Shown piece by piece: positions 1-13,236 of a DNA stretch of 64,000 nucleotides. The notes beneath the pieces were generated by a model. The model saw only the letters and a program-made list of their open reading frames with translations. It did no database searches and was not told the DNA's origin. The stretch spans positions 2,604,001 to 2,668,000 of the forward strand of contig OY979719.1 in NCBI GenBank assembly GCA_963855995.1. The letters are read 5' to 3'. The stretch is from Muricea muricata (taxonomy: Eukaryota > Cnidaria > Anthozoa > Malacalcyonacea > Plexauridae). The position numbers and the translations under genes are program-made. Each line of letters opens with the position of its first letter. Within the stretch, counting starts at the first letter, position 1.

Positions 1-1829
1 ATCTTGAAAGAAACATATAGTAAGACTGGATTATTTCCTCATCCTCATAATTTGATTTTTGAATTTCTCTAGATGAATGTTGCTGCAAAGTCCAAAAATG
101 TTAACTGTTTCCCATCAGGGAATGGTATGCAGGTCTTGCAAGGAATCAATACACTGGTGGAAAGCTTACAAAGGTGTTTGTTTTTTTTTGGTTTGTTTAC
201 TTTGGTTATTTACAGTTTTATTTGCACTGGATCAGATGATTAAAATTTGAGTTGTCACTGATCACATTCATTTCTAAATGTGGTTAAAGCAATTCTGAAG
301 AGATAAAAAATATTAGCAAACTGTTTATATGTTTCAAAAAATTCATATACTGTTAGACATTTTCCCTGTTTGGTTTTGGACCATAATACCAATGATGTAA
401 GTCACCAAATATTCAGTATTTCACCAACTCATTCGCAGGGTATTTGATGTCAATAACTTTTAAGGGAAGGCTCTTGGGTGAGAAGCTAGCAAAACAGCTT
501 TTAAGCTTGTTTGTTCGCAACAACCAGATGTAGTAACTTTTTTGCCTGTTACTCTGGTTATGTTTACAAAGCCTGATCAAATTGCATTTATGACCCAACG
601 TTTCAAAACTCTAGTCTTGTGTCTTTCTCACAGCATAAGACAATTAACATAGCAATACAGTTTGTTATTATTTGGATTCAAGTCATTAAGTGCAAAAAGA
701 CTGAGATAGTTTTGTAAGAAACTCAAACACACTTTAACATGTTATGACATTTGATTTAAAGCCAACCATTTGCCTGTTACCCCCCCCCCTTTTTAGTACC
801 ATTTGACCATTGATATAATGATTAACCAAAATCTATATAAGCAGTTTACAGCAGTTGACTTGGGTTTCTTATCACCATCTCAGTCTTGTTTAGTTAAATA
901 GTCAATTTGCAGTGTTAAAAACATGTTTGAAAAGTTCATTTGAAAACTGCAAGGTTTCTCATCAATACAGCTTGGTATAATTTTTGTCTTGAAGTATATA
1001 CTTGAGGTTAAAACTTATAATAAGAAGACAAGGACTATGCTTGAAAAAGAAGAAATATAGTGAATAGTTTTTCAATATTATATAGTCATGTTCTATTAAG
1101 GATGTTTGAATTAAAATGTACCAGTACTGAAGAAGATCACAGATAAAGATCCAAACTTACAGACTGAAATTTTTTTGGTACACCAATTTATTGTTTCCAC
1201 AAAACTAAATGTACATTAATGTTTTAATTATTATGCCAAAAAAGTGTTTTAGTATTGAGATAACCTTTGCAGTTTTAAATTGTAACTTTTCTAACTTTTA
1301 AATAAACATTTACAAAGTGGAACTGATTTGAATATAGATGAACTGAAGTAACAAAACTACAATATATTTTTAAATGATATAAAAAGATATCCATTCACAA
1401 GTTAAAAAAATATGAGAAAAAACATACTTTGAAAACAAGAAAACAATTTAGTTGTGATATTTAATGATTGACTTGTTAAGCAATTGAAATCATTTTGTAT
1501 GTTCATTTTGCTTTCACTTCTGTTCAACATTCAAGTAGTTTCATTTTGTAACACTGTTGTGTCATTATCGTAATAATAATATAAGAAAACTGGTTAACAT
1601 GGCCTTTGAATTTGCTCTTTTGAAAGGTAAGTTTATACTTCAAATAAATCTGTTTTTAACCTGACAACAAAATCATCCTAGTCCAACATCTGCAAAAACT
1701 TAACTTTTTTCAACTTTTATACTTTACAAGTACTGTTTAAATAACTGTTTTTGTTGACGAAAGAAATTGCGACAATTGGCACTGGTTGTTTTGTTAACTT
1801 TACTGTTGACCCAACTTTAATAAAGTAAC

Positions 1830-1973
1830 GAAGCCAGCCCGACAATTTGCTCATGCTATGCAAATTTATATCATTATCAATATCATTATTCATTTCTTTA
1901 GAAATTTATTCCTTATATGGTCTGTAAACACAGGAAAAATTTCATTTGAGTGACCAAATGTTGGGCTGGCTTC
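1830..1973. mobile_element. Short inverted-repeat element (MITE-like)
   Basis: About 20-base imperfect terminal inverted repeats (GAAGCCAGCCCGACAATTTG on the left) enclose 144 bases. There is no coding capacity and no target-site duplication I can define, so the superfamily is unassigned. Confidence 0.5.
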
Positions 1974-3401
1974 GCCACTGCATTAATATTGTTACAAATG
2001 AATTAGTGTATGGAAATTCGTTTTTTATTCAGTGGTAAAAATATCCTGACTAAGGGTTCAGCGTGAAAATGATATTAAAATGAAAAAGTGAAACACATCT
2101 TCTCTTTTTTGAAACAAAAATTTGTTCAACTCTCATAAAGAAACATTTAAAAAATTGGATCCTAATTTTGTACGAAGATTTTATTGAAAAACGTGGAAAC
2201 AATTTTCTGACGATTTTGTGAAGTTTCAAGTTCTTTTTCAAAGCAAATATACAGATTATATAGATTATATACAAAAGATGATAAGCTGTGGAAACCAAAC
2301 AACTGTTTGTAAAGTTGGTATATATTTTATTAAAGAGATTTGTTGCATACTACTGTTTGATTTTTGAGGTAATGTAAACTTGCAAAATAGGATATGATAT
2401 AGTTTTACATGAATACACAGTGAATAAAAACTGAAATGAATAAAAGTTAAACCAGAGAAATAACATTTGAAAATTTTTTGAACAGTATATTTTTGTCATT
2501 CTTTTAATTGTTGTCAGGTTAAAAGCATGTTTAAGATGTATATGGCTCAAAGTAATGAAAGTATGTCGGATAACGTTATTTTATTTGTACTTTGGCACTT
2601 AGTTTCCCAGTCGCATTTTCCCCTAAATTTCAAACAAAAAATGATATTTTTGTCTCAGTGTTTTGTTATTAAAAGATACAACTTTTTGGTTTAATTAATT
2701 TTCTTTTCGTTTCAAAAATTTTAAGGCCTTTTTAAGAAATAGATTTGAATCAATTAACGGAGCTTCTTTTCAAGTTTATTTAATTGTTTTGCAAAAAGTC
2801 TGTTGTTTGTTTATTGAAATTGAATAATGCAGACGTTGTGCAAAAATATTGCTTTGGAAACTTGTTTAAATTACAATCACTTTACTAAAATGTTTTTTCA
2901 TTGCACTTTGTTTGTAAAAGAAAGTAGAAACACAATGTTTTTTGTTCCTTTTATCACATCATTGAGCCATATACTTTCTTTAAAGTTTTGAAACAACACT
3001 CGTACGTCCTATGCTTTCGATGTTTGCGTCAAAGTCCACAAATTGCTGACTGACAGTTGTTTCAAAATCATTTATTCTGAAGTATGAACATTTGTCTTGA
3101 GAAGTCCAAGTTCTCATTATGCCTGTGTGTTGTTAATTCACAGACGAACAAATGTTCGAATGTTGTGTTTCTTCACTTGTGTTGAACACAGCGTTTGTTC
3201 TCTATCTGCCATGTTCTGTTTTCTTCTATTGTTATTTGAACGAGTACACAATTGTGGTAGTTAGTCTTTTTTTATTGTTATTAAAATTGTAATCATCACA
3301 AATTTTTTCAATAAATTGTTTACAAAATTTGCATGTGACCCCTTTTAATTAAAAATTCAATTCCCATGGGAATTGAGAAATTGAATAAAAAAAATCCCCC
3401 T

Positions 3402-3513
3402 ACCCTGGCCAGCTCCCCAAGTGCTACTTCCACCTAAGTAGAAGTACTTGTATATATTACAAGTACTTCTACTCATTTACGGTGGAAGTAGCACTCGGAG
3501 AGCTGGCCAGGGT
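3402..3513. repeat. Hairpin with GAAGTACTT arms, conserved in all less-decayed unit copies
   Basis: The outer arms ACCCTGGCCAGCTCC and GGAGAGCTGGCCAGGGT bracket an inner palindrome built on GTGCTACTTCCACC and AGTAGAAGTACTT. The same hairpin occurs at 17,584-17,697 and, reversed, at 34,460-34,573. At 45,295 only the flank survives. It is next to a tract containing TTCCCATGGGAA, also a perfect dyad. Confidence 0.65.
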
Positions 3514-5048
3514 AGCGAGGCGAAGAGAAGACCAACCTTGCAAATGCTAGTGCAAGTTGCTAAGTTGATCTTCTCTAGAGAGCAGCCGCGCATACCTAAC
3601 AAATTAAAACAATAAACGTTAGTGACTTAAGTACTTAGCATGCAAATTTGATTCCCAAGGCCAAAATGACAAGTGCCCCCCGCTGATCCTACCAACTTCC
3701 TACCTGCCTCAGTTCTAAGCTGTCTTCCTCGATCCTAAACTCCTGCATTCCATTCGTTACCCTCACTTTCCTCACTATCGCACAGTCACTCACAGCTGAT
3801 AAACCCGCATGCACCACCACCACCCTGACTGCCACCCAAATCCGAAAATTAAAAGAATCAAAATTTAGGAAAGTATGCGTATGAATTTAATTTTTTTCGA
3901 ATATTTTAGGCCAAACGTAAACAGAAACGGTCCAATTTTAAAAAACAAAAGGTCGCATATAAGAACAGGTGAGCTATCAACTTGACATTTAGGCTGTAAT
4001 ATTTAATTCCGGCGCAGAAATATCACTTTGAATAATTGCTAATACTAGACCAGTTTAATTTATGTTCAAAAATTACACCTAGCTGTTTTTTTCGAAAGCG
4101 ATGGTTTTTAGCATACTTTCAAAAATTATAATTCCTTTAGTAAGCCTAACCCCATGCAACTTACACACGGCTCACACCCTCGCATTCCATACATTTAGCT
4201 AATAAATTACGTTATAAACAAAAAATCAAAATAAAAAGGTAAATTACGTTATCTCTAGCTACTTAAACCCACTTAGACTGAGTATTTGATTGATTGTTCA
4301 AGCCTTAAACCTTAGCTGAAAGGGCATGGGCTTTTCGTTGTGTTAACTGGTCCGAAGTAAATATAAACCTAATACTTACCAAAATCTAAGGCTGGGTCAA
4401 ATAAGTATGAAAATATATTTAGCCTAGCAGACGAAATTATAAAATGTGAAATTGACTTTTTCAGTTATTGCCAAACTAGAAAATAAAAGTTTAGACTTGG
4501 CTGTCTTTATCTTTGGTTATCTATACGAGGTTAAACCTTAGTGTAAATTGCCGGATATTTCACAGATTGGGATATTAATTGTCCGCGATTTTCATACTCA
4601 TTTAACCAAAACGCCTTCATTTGCATGGTACGTCGCAGCTGCTCTCAAACCGCTTCCGTAATTTGCTTAAGTGCACACAAACAATTGCTTAATCGTTGCG
4701 CTGTTTATGCTAGCCAAAGCAAACCCGAAAGCACCAAGATACTTATCATATCTATGATCAAAGAGGATTCTCATTATGATGTCATATCTCACCATATCAC
4801 AATGAAACAAAGCATATATACTCCCATGGGAATTTAAAATGCGCAAAAAAGCTTTTGCTTTTTTTAATGCTCGTGTTGTTAACTTGGAAATATTTATTCC
4901 CGTGGGAATTATAACAAGGATATTAAAGTCTTATTTGCTTTAAAGTCTTATTTGCTTTAAAGTATGCTAATGATATTGTATCAGTCATTGCAAATACAAT
5001 AGAATTTCACAAACGCTTAACTCATAGTTTCAACACAATGAGAACATA

Positions 5049-5415
5049 CAGGGTGTGCCAAAAAACCCCAAAACTATTGAAAATTATCTATTGTTAGAAT
5101 TTCAATGCCTAGCACTAAATTGAACCCACGAGTGGATAAACTATTGACATAACCGTCATAATTAATAGTAATACTCAGTGTTAACCATTTTTATGCCAGA
5201 CAAAAAAAACTAATCCTATGAGTGCATATTAAAAATGCAATCAAATTTTATGCATGGGTTATTTTAGCCCATTCAATTTGGTTTTTATCAATATTCCCAT
5301 GAGCAAAACAAACGTACTTTACAAAGGATATTTTAATTTTTTAACAAGTGCTAGGGCATTCAAATGTTAACAATTGGTGATTTCAATAGTTTTTGGGGTT
5401 TTTTGGGACACCCTG
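5049..5415. mobile_element. Tc1/mariner-type MITE, TA target site
   Basis: A 367-base element with about 35-base terminal inverted repeats beginning CAGGGTGTGCCAAAAAACCC on the left; the right end reads GGACACCCTG. Each end is flanked by TA. The CAGGGTGTCCCAAAA-type terminus with TA duplication is typical of mariner/IS630 elements. It has no transposase, so it is non-autonomous. It sits inside the A1 copy. Confidence 0.8.
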
Positions 5416-6133
5416 TACAATGACTTTCACTGTTTTTTTGTCAAATTTTCAATTCACATTACTTTAAATAACCTGTAATTTTGTTTTCAGAAACAAAACT
5501 TATCCGAAACTTCATGGTATTATTAAGAATACTTTCGCGAATGTTAAATTTATTTTTTTGTGGATACTCCTCAAAAACTAGATTGAAGAAATGGATTTAT
5601 TTTTCCATTCGAATGATTTCCTTCCAGATTTTTCTTTCAAGAAGAAGCAGCTGAACTTAATTAAATCCCCTTTGATCTCTCGATAATAAGTATCTTGCTT
5701 CGTACTAACCTACATTTGTAAAATTTGCACTACTTATGTCAGTTTTCTCATTTTTGTGGATCATGGTTCTTTTTCGGGTGCGGGATTTGTTCATTCTGTC
5801 CTTTCCTTCTTGCGTTTTTTCACATTAAATCACTTTCTGAAATGGAAGTATCATAGATAATAAGGTCACAATTAATTAGAGGTAAAGTAAACTAATATAT
5901 AATAACTGAGTAAGAAGACAGAGGCAATTAAAGGGATAAAATGGTTGAAAAGTTTTTTAGAAAATACCAGCTTGTTCGACTAGTCATGAAGTTACCCTAA
6001 TAACGACTTTTTACCCTTTTACATTTGTAAATAATCAAAATCTTTGCTTCTTTTTTTGAAACTTTGCCTTTGGTGATACATTGTTTTTGTTACAACGATA
6101 AAATGTTACTCAGGATTTTAACTCAAAGTTTTT

Positions 6134-6282
6134 CATTAAACTTTTTATTTTTGCGACATTTCGGACAGTTTTACTACCCGTTTTCAAGCTTTTTACTTGA
6201 AAAAGGAAAGCTTTTTACGTGAAAAAGCTTGAAAACGGATAGTAAAACTGTCCGAAATGTCGCAAAAATAAAAAGTTTAATG
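6134..6282. repeat. Near-perfect 149-base palindrome
   Basis: Arms of about 65 bases starting CATTAAACTTTTTATTTTTG fold on a short centre around 6,208. A few mismatches only. It could be a solo hairpin transposon or a product of inverted end joining; no target-site duplication is evident. Confidence 0.7.
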
Positions 6283-7272
6283 AAAACCTTTCAGTTTTCT
6301 GACTTATCGGACCGTAACAAAAAGGCCTGGAACTATCTACCGAATAAAATCCATTTTCCTTTTTTACAGTCACCTTTTGTTTTGAAATAAAACTGTCCAA
6401 AGGTGACGTGAACACACCTGTAGTCAGTTGTTTTATCACCTGTCTTTAAAAATTTGTCGAAACTTAGAAATCTTGTTTGATAAAGTTAATCACACGTCTT
6501 ATACTTCATGAGGAATTTCGTAGTTTAGATCGAAAATGGATTTCTATCTGAAAACTTGTACCAGTACTCTCCGTGTTTTCACCGGGAAGATATAGACTAC
6601 AGAGCGATGTCATGTGACTTTACAGCCACCATGTGTCAACACAAAGGAAGTACACTGGTTCTTTGTTCTTATAATCTCCAAGGATCAATTCAATATATAC
6701 CAGCGATATTTTAAGATGACGGCATGTCGCACTGATAACGATTTTTGCGAATAAGACCGGCTACGACTATGTGAAAAGTAATTTACACACCGAATTCGTT
6801 TTATTTGTATAGGCTTTCCTATTTAGTTTTGCTTTTGCGAAATAATTAATGTTAAGTTCAACGACACAACTCGTGATAGGACAATAACATCTCAATTTCA
6901 CCGTTCTCTTTAGCGAAAAAATATATTAAAAAGGACAGCATCGCTTTGCTGGGATCAGAATTCTTACAGATTTGGCATGTCAAATTTGCTTAGTTATTAT
7001 GGAAACCAATTCAATCACTATATTTTTGTGTACGTAAATTTATTATCGCCAAAATAAATTTACGTGGTGTTTTCACAAAATTATATTGATTAATAGATTT
7101 AGCAAGGAACAATTTGAATTTATTAAACCCTTTTTAATTTTCGACTTGCCTTGTCCTGTGGTTCATTTTAGGGTGTTTTGCTTATAATGCAAAATTCAAA
7201 GGAAATTTTCCGGCAATTTTTTTAGAAACTTGAAAATATTTCTACTGAAATCTTGTCTGGATTAATTGTTGT

Positions 7273-8560
7273 TTTTGTTTCTAAAGTTTTGAAAGAAACG
7301 GATGTGTAGAAATACAGAAAGTAAAATAGCGAGTTAAACTTTGACCCAGGGTTAGCACTAAGCCAGCTTTAATTAAAGAACCGGCCTCAGAATTTTAAAA
7401 TTAGTCGAAGAAGATATTCTGGCTGCTAACTTACATTGGTAAATCTTGCATCACAAGTTCTCTTTGATAATGCCATTGTTGTTAGATCTGTTACTGTAGT
7501 CCTGATCTGTTCGTTCTCGCACTGCATCACATCCTTTTTGAAATATAAAAGAATCGTTTCGATTATATTATAGATTGTTTATTCTCCTCTTGTAGGTGGA
7601 AGCATTTAAGTGTTAGCCAGGTTCAGATTTGACTTCCACTATCAAGACGATGCAACGTATCTGATTGGCATTGATTTAATAAGGTGAGGCAGTGGAAGGG
7701 AAATCTGTTCTTCGCTATAACATGCTTTGAGTTAGTTCTTATGTGCAGAAAAAAGATTGAATGCTAAGATTAAAAAAATGCTTAGGGAAAAAATGCCTTG
7801 GGTGGTGTGACGAGTTTCGGACAATCAGTACAACGAATAATTGAAGAAGATTGGACGCCGTGGCAATTAAAGTAAGTACGTTGTAAAATATATTACTATA
7901 CTCTAGCATACATTTTACCAACAAAACTCACCTTCACTCATCGTTTCGTTCGTTCCGTTTTCTCATACTGTTCCTGGTTCCATCTGGTTGGCATTTTTTC
8001 TTCGTAAAACATCATATCGATCCAGTAGGTAACAACATGCTCGGTACCCCGGAAAGTATCATAAAATAAAGAGAAGTTATACAAGAGTGTTAAATTATAC
8101 ATGGAATTTTGAATATAATTGCATATCGAAAATGAGTCGTTGGGACACGAAGAGAAAACCTTGTGATAACATACCGTGTGTCTTCATTTGCATTGAAACG
8201 GGTTATTCATTTCTTGGGCTTATTTCTTGGGTTCTGCCACTGTTGTCAATTTTTCTTTCTGTTCTGTCTTGTTGGTGTTTCCAGTTTCCTTCATATAACA
8301 ACCTTAAGGCAAATCGACAACTGCCATGTTAGAAAATAATTACAAAGTAAAGAACTATAAAAAAGAGGTAATAGAATCTATCCAAATCAATAATAGTTTC
8401 TGAAGTTTTGAATGAAATAGACAGATGGAGATACAAAAATTGAAACAGCGGATTAAACTTTAACACGTTTCAACGTCAGCATTAGGGAGCTTAAGATCGA
8501 CAACGCGGCAAGTTCGAAGACGCGGTGTCAATATATAAGTACAGGAAGAAGCTTTTTGGA
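7273..8560 (+). repeat. Imperfect direct duplication within A1
   Basis: The segment 7,273-7,450 (beginning near AGTTTTGAAAGAAACGG) is repeated in diverged form at 8,400-8,560 in the same orientation, about 1.12 kb apart. The intervening sequence includes a short inverted-repeat motif (GGTTCAGATTTGACTT near 7,620) also found in an ADCK1 intron near 57,699. No gene is visible. Confidence 0.45.
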
Positions 8561-9094
8561 ATTTGATTGTTTTGATAACCATTTCAAGCTTGTTTTAGTA
8601 ACTTACAAATAGTTTTGTTTGCCAAAACGAAATGGTTTCTGCTATAAATAGGACTTCCAAAACACTTCTTACGTCGTAGCATGCTCTCGCGTTGTCCAAG
8701 AGATGTCATAATTCTCAGTTTGATGTTGTGCTAGGCATGGCTACGCACTTGAGAATACCCCTAGGACTACAAATTATTCATGGCTGTTGTGTTGTATAAA
8801 AAGATCCTTTGTTATGAAACAACGTCATCGAGCAGCAGCTGCGTCGTAAATCTTAAGGTCCCTACTAACCCAGCTTTGAACAACTGGCCTCAAATATTTT
8901 GGTTTTTTTGATATGCGACTTTTTGGTCTTCCGTACAAGGTGGCGTGATCCCATACGCATTCGATGTTGCGAGACTTTGGAAAACCGTTAAACTCAAGCC
9001 CCAGATTACTGTTTTTGTACGCTTTCTGAAAGTCGAGCAACATCCCAAGTACATGGATGACACTTTCTGCTTGAAAACTATGTCCTAATTTCTA

Positions 9095-10622
9095 CACTGC
9101 GACCCACGATATTACTTTTATGAGATATTTATGCCGTACGTATTTAAAATGAGCATTGCTATTCATTAAAACTTACGAACATCAAAACAAAGTTGTGAGA
9201 AGATCTTTACGATGTTGATATTTGATGTTAGTCACATGACTGAAAAAATATGGCGCTATTCCATATTTGAGGCGGACCACGCTATTAGTTTTAAAAATAT
9301 GATAACACGACAGGACGTCGTTTTTAACTTAATTGGAAGTGGAAACGACATTTTTTAACCAAAAACAGCATGGGTAACAACAAGAGAATGTTTTAGCTAG
9401 AAAATAAACGAACTTGGTGTCATAGTTGAAGGATTTTTCAAAGATTACGTGGAACGGTGGAAAAGAGGGATTCTGGATTTCTAAAATGGATAATAATGGG
9501 AGGTATTTAGGCGTTTGAAGGAGAACTGTTCGTAAATTATCATGATCAACGTCTATCAACATTTTGAAAAAGTTTGCTTTGCCATATATCTTCAAAACTA
9601 GCAATGATGGATTCCTGGTAAGCAATAATAATTCTAAAAGTACCTCCACTTGTGTAGTGGAATAAACGTTTGGAACTGGATTGAGGCAAAAAATACATCA
9701 GAGCACAACAGAAGTTTGTCCTTTTGACGGCCAGACGAAATCAGCATGATAAAGCTTGGAAAATGCATGCATGGGTTAGATTATTGATATTCAATGATGG
9801 TATGTGACAGGCGAGGCTAAGGAGTCAACAAAAAAGTGGTAAAGTGAACGAGTTCTTCTGGTAACAGCGGAAATAGCGATCAGAGTCTCTTTTGCACATT
9901 TAGGCACATATGAGGACATGTTGGTTGCTAATAATACGGATCTAAATCATCCTTCTACCACTTCTTTGGTAGGTACCTAAAACCTTTCATCAGAAGTTCC
10001 TTTTCCTATCATTAGGGCATTATTATACTGCAGTGGCGGATCTAGCGTAAGTCAAAATAAATTACTGCAGCTCATTCTAGGATATATTTACATTTTAAAA
10101 TACCTTCAAAGCAACTTCATTGGTTAGATTTTATTCTTTTGAAAGTCATAACCTATGACATTGTTAAAAAGTTATTTTAAATTTAAAATTGAGCTGCTAT
10201 AATTTATTTTGACTTACCCTGGATCCGCCACTGTTATACTGATCTCGACTTGTCTGTCTTGTCTGTCTCGACCTGTTGTATCCAGTTTTAACTATGACAC
10301 CAAGTTCGTTTATTTTCTAGCTAAAACATTCTCTTTTTGTTACCTATGCTGTTTTTGGTTAAAGAATGTCGTTTCCACTTCCAGTTAAGTTAAAAACGAC
10401 GTCCTGCCGTGTTATCATATTTTTAAAACTAATAGCGTGGTCCGCCTCAAATATGGAACAGCGCCACATTGTTTCAGTCATGTGACTAACATCAAATATC
10501 AACATCGTAAAGATCTTCTCACAACTTTGTTCTGATGTTCGTAAGTTTTGGTGAATAGCAATGCTCATTTTAAATACGTACGGCATAAATATCTTATAAA
10601 ACTAATATCGTGAGTCGCAGTG
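9095..10622. mobile_element. 1.53-kb TA-flanked inverted-repeat transposon, arms over 330 bases
   Basis: Both ends read CACTGCGACYCACGATATTA inwards and are flanked by TA. The inverted arms run about 9,095-9,428 and 10,283-10,622 with few mismatches. The matching place in the left palindrome arm (about 23,240-23,265) lacks the insertion, which confirms mobility: the offset between copies changes by about 1,520 bases here. TA duplication points to Tc1/mariner, but no transposase reading frame is visible, and the long arms are more foldback-like. A second element (10,031-10,233) is nested inside. Confidence 0.85.
10031..10233. mobile_element. hAT-type MITE nested in the TA element
   Basis: Terminal inverted repeats of about 44 bases start CAGTGGCGGATCTAGCGTAA; the right end is GGATCCGCCACTG. 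The 8-base target-site duplication TTATACTG is at 10,023-10,030 and 10,234-10,241. An 8-bp duplication and CAG-type terminus fit hAT. Confidence 0.85.
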
Positions 10623-10637
10623 TATAAAAAATAATTA

Positions 10638-10885
10638 CAGTGAAACACATGCCAGCGCGAGTGAATTTGAATTTCTCATGTGAAATTGTTTGATCCTGCA
10701 CAACAACGACCAATTGGCGCAATCGCCTGAGCAAGCGCCTGTCACTTCTGAGACCGTGGGTTCAGTCCCCACTCCAAACCCGTAACACTTGTGTGAGAAA
10801 TTCGTAGGTTTACTCCGGGTACTCTGGTTGGGAAATGTTGGCAGGGTGTTTGCAGTAGAAAAATATCTGTGATCAACGGGATCCG
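10638..10885 (+). mobile_element. tRNA-derived SINE-like sequence (A1 copy, right end lost)
   Basis: The segment contains a box-A-like TTGGCGCAATCGCCTGAGC and a box-B-like GTGGGTTCAGTCCCC with tRNA-like spacing, followed by a block ending ACTCCGGGTACTCTGGTTG. It is the diverged counterpart of 23,268-23,589. It starts with TA-CAGTGAAACACA like the young copy, but the matching right terminus is missing here. Confidence 0.6.
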
Positions 10886-10909
10886 GATAATTAGGCAAGG
10901 CTGTTTATG

Positions 10910-11260
10910 TAGGAGAAGTACTGGACGAAGAAGGGGTAAAACAGGATAAAGATTGGATTGGAGTGAAGGCCGGGTACTGCTCTAGGAGAGGTAGGAGAGG
11001 AGGAAGGGGGATAAAGTGGAGCAAGATTGGACTGGAGTGAAAACAGGGGGTACCACGCTGGGAGGGATAACAGGGTAAGGAGGAGATGCAAAAAATATAG
11101 AATGGATTGGAGTGAAGGCAGGGGGCACCTTGCTAGGAGGGATAGCAGGGAAAAGGAGAAGATGAAAAAGATATAGAATGGATTGAAGTGAAAGCAGAGG
11201 TATTACCCTAGGTACATACCCTAGGAGGTATACTAGGAGAATGAAGGGGGTAAGATAGAT
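10910..11260 (+). repeat. Purine-rich degenerate tandem repeat
   Basis: Three to four imperfect units of roughly 75-100 bases containing GGATTGGAGTGAAGGC and AGGAGGGATAGCAGGG. The counterpart in the young arms is at 23,680-23,940 and 28,930-29,215. Reading frames through this tract are repeat artefacts. Confidence 0.65.
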
Positions 11261-11490
11261 ATAGCTTACATTAGAGCTAGTGTCTCTAGTCAGTTGTTAA
11301 CATTGGCCTAACTTAATGAATTCTTACTTGGTCCTGGATAGAAATTCTCGTGGAATTTAAACTGGAAAACTAAATTTCATGTTTCTTACATGGAGTGCTG
11401 TGTATCAGTGGACAGAAGAAGTTTTGAAGAAAAAGAGAGTAAGAATAAAAGTAAGTTACTATTAAATTTATAAAGAATAACGATGGAACT

Positions 11491-11719
11491 ATTCTTGGGT
11501 TTCACTGGAACCTTTTTCAGTAATTCTGAGTGGGGGTCAACCCAAAATGTATTGATGATTGTACTGCACTGGAGCAAGCAAATCTCACGAAATTGCACAC
11601 ATTTGCTGCCAAACACAAGGTCAACACATACAGTGAAATTTTTTTTCAGTCTGATGACAGTGTATCGATTTGGAGTTGACCCCCAGTGAAATTTATAACG
11701 TCACGTGAAACCCAAGAAT
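11491..11719. mobile_element. MITE-like insertion present in A1 only
   Basis: Terminal inverted repeats ATTCTTGGGTTTCAC and GTGAAACCCAAGAAT bound about 229 bases with an internal GGGGGTCAACCC / GGAGTTGACCCCC pair. The aligned place in the left young arm (about 24,170) runs uninterrupted, so this is an insertion. Target-site duplication not resolved. Confidence 0.6.
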
Positions 11720-12115
11720 TAATACAGCAGTTGATACATAATAGTAATCCTCATAAACTCTCTATTAATCCCCATAGGCTAGGTTACTATTCGATTACAT
11801 TATGATTACATTCGGGACATGGTATTTAATGTTAATACGAGACCTTAATAGGAAAGGTACCGGTAACAGACAGACGCCTTAGTAAATTTATGCAGGTAAA
11901 TTTCTGATTCGGCGAAATTACAATAATGTGAAATATTTTGTAGCATATGGTTTTCTTACCATCTTAACGCTCTTCAAGCTCTTTTCTTAGGCGTGGCTTC
12001 TGCTATGACAGTTATCTCGTGGTTGTCTCACAATATCTCTGGATTGCCTAAAATGTAGGAAATATGTTAGATATAAAAAAACAAAAACCTTTCAACAGGC
12101 TAAAAATATTTTATT

Positions 12116-13236
12116 ACTCCGCCTGCCGTAGGCGAGGCGGAGTTTTAAATTCGCCCCGTTTCTGTTTTTTTTTTTTTTTTATTTTTTTTCGGTGTCAGAA
12201 GTCGGTGCAGCGCTCATGGGTGATACCGCTGGCACAAACCGCGTGAGCCGACCTAAACACGGCGTTTAAACTCAATTTCTAGCGAAATGTGTCAACAAAA
12301 CACGCATTTAAACGTGCATGCTAGAACATCTAAACCGCAAGAAGGTTTTACGTGCAAAGATTCTCATGCAAAATGCTTTAAAACGACAAATTCCAGCGAT
12401 GTGTCGCGGTGAAGTTTTGAGAGCGTGTTTCCGTCATTTTCTGGTTTATTCCTACTTTTAAGGAAATTTAGAAATTTCTACACAAGAATCAAACGCAAAT
12501 TCTACTGAAATATCTACATACATACAAAATGAAGATCGGTGAAGGAACTTCGCAAAAATATTCATTTTTGTACTTTCGAACGGCGTTTTTCCTATGCTTT
12601 TGACTGAAAACACGACGAACGACACTTGCCAGAGCAATTTGCGTGGCGCGTGGAATGACGTGAGCACGGGGACACAAAAATTGAGGTTATTGAGTGCGAG
12701 TTCCCTATCTGTATATATCTGATCTGTGATACAGCTTCTTCTGAATCAGGAACAAGGAACTTGCTCGGAGCATGTCGACACAAAGTGGTAGTTCGGCATT
12801 CCTCGGAATTCGTCGGTTTCCGACGCTGCTCGAAGATTTTCCGAATACTATTTTTTCAAAATTTTTCTCTAGCTCGAAGATTTTGCTCCTTGAAAGTCCT
12901 CTAAATTTTCATGCATCCTAACTTTGTTTTAAGGTAATATGCTTTATTTTCTATCATTATTTGTAGCAAAGTACTTAGATTGTGCATAGAGATCGATTTT
13001 TGAGAGATCAGACTGGAAATAAGTACAATTTTCGAGTATTGTAAGTTTGTGCTTTCCAAGCATGGCTATGGTCGCATGTAAGATTAAGGCTACCGTTTTC
13101 AGTTAAAGTTGGTTCGATAATAATACCATGAAATCCGCTATAGAAACTGAATGAGGTCTTGAATTGTTGAGATTGTCGAAGAAAGTATGCTGAGACAGTT
13201 CTATGTATAGAGTTGGTTCTGGTTCAAATTTATTGA
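12116..13236 (+). repeat. Repeat X1, left flank of the giant palindrome
   Basis: The repeat opens with the hairpin ACTCCGCCTGCCGTAGGCGA...AGGCGGAGT. Its first approximately 415 bases match 38,919-39,265 in the same orientation, apart from an internal T-rich stretch (12,166-12,240) missing there. The remaining 700 bases have no match in the window. It interrupts A1 at the position equivalent to about 24,440 in the left young arm. Reading frames here cover the hairpin and poly-T and are not coding. Confidence 0.65.

Larger units (their letters stand above)
1..12115 (+). repeat. Older diverged copy (A1) of the 13-14 kb palindrome-arm unit
   Basis: This non-coding stretch aligns by eye, in the same orientation, with the left palindrome arm at 13,237-26,276. 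Anchors: the segment around 1,580 matches 16,120; 3,300-3,850 matches 17,480-18,010; 5,640-5,720 matches 20,160-20,220; about 8,000 matches 22,300; 9,045 matches 23,200; 10,640-10,800 matches 23,270-23,400; 11,380-11,470 matches 24,065-24,155; and 11,730-11,780 matches 24,180-24,225. Offsets shift from about 14.5 kb to 12.3 kb because insertions differ. Divergence is clearly far larger than between the two young arms. The upstream end lies outside the window, and the copy stops at 12,115 against repeat X1. No open reading frame resembles a known protein; the short ones present are not conserved between copies. Confidence 0.8.
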
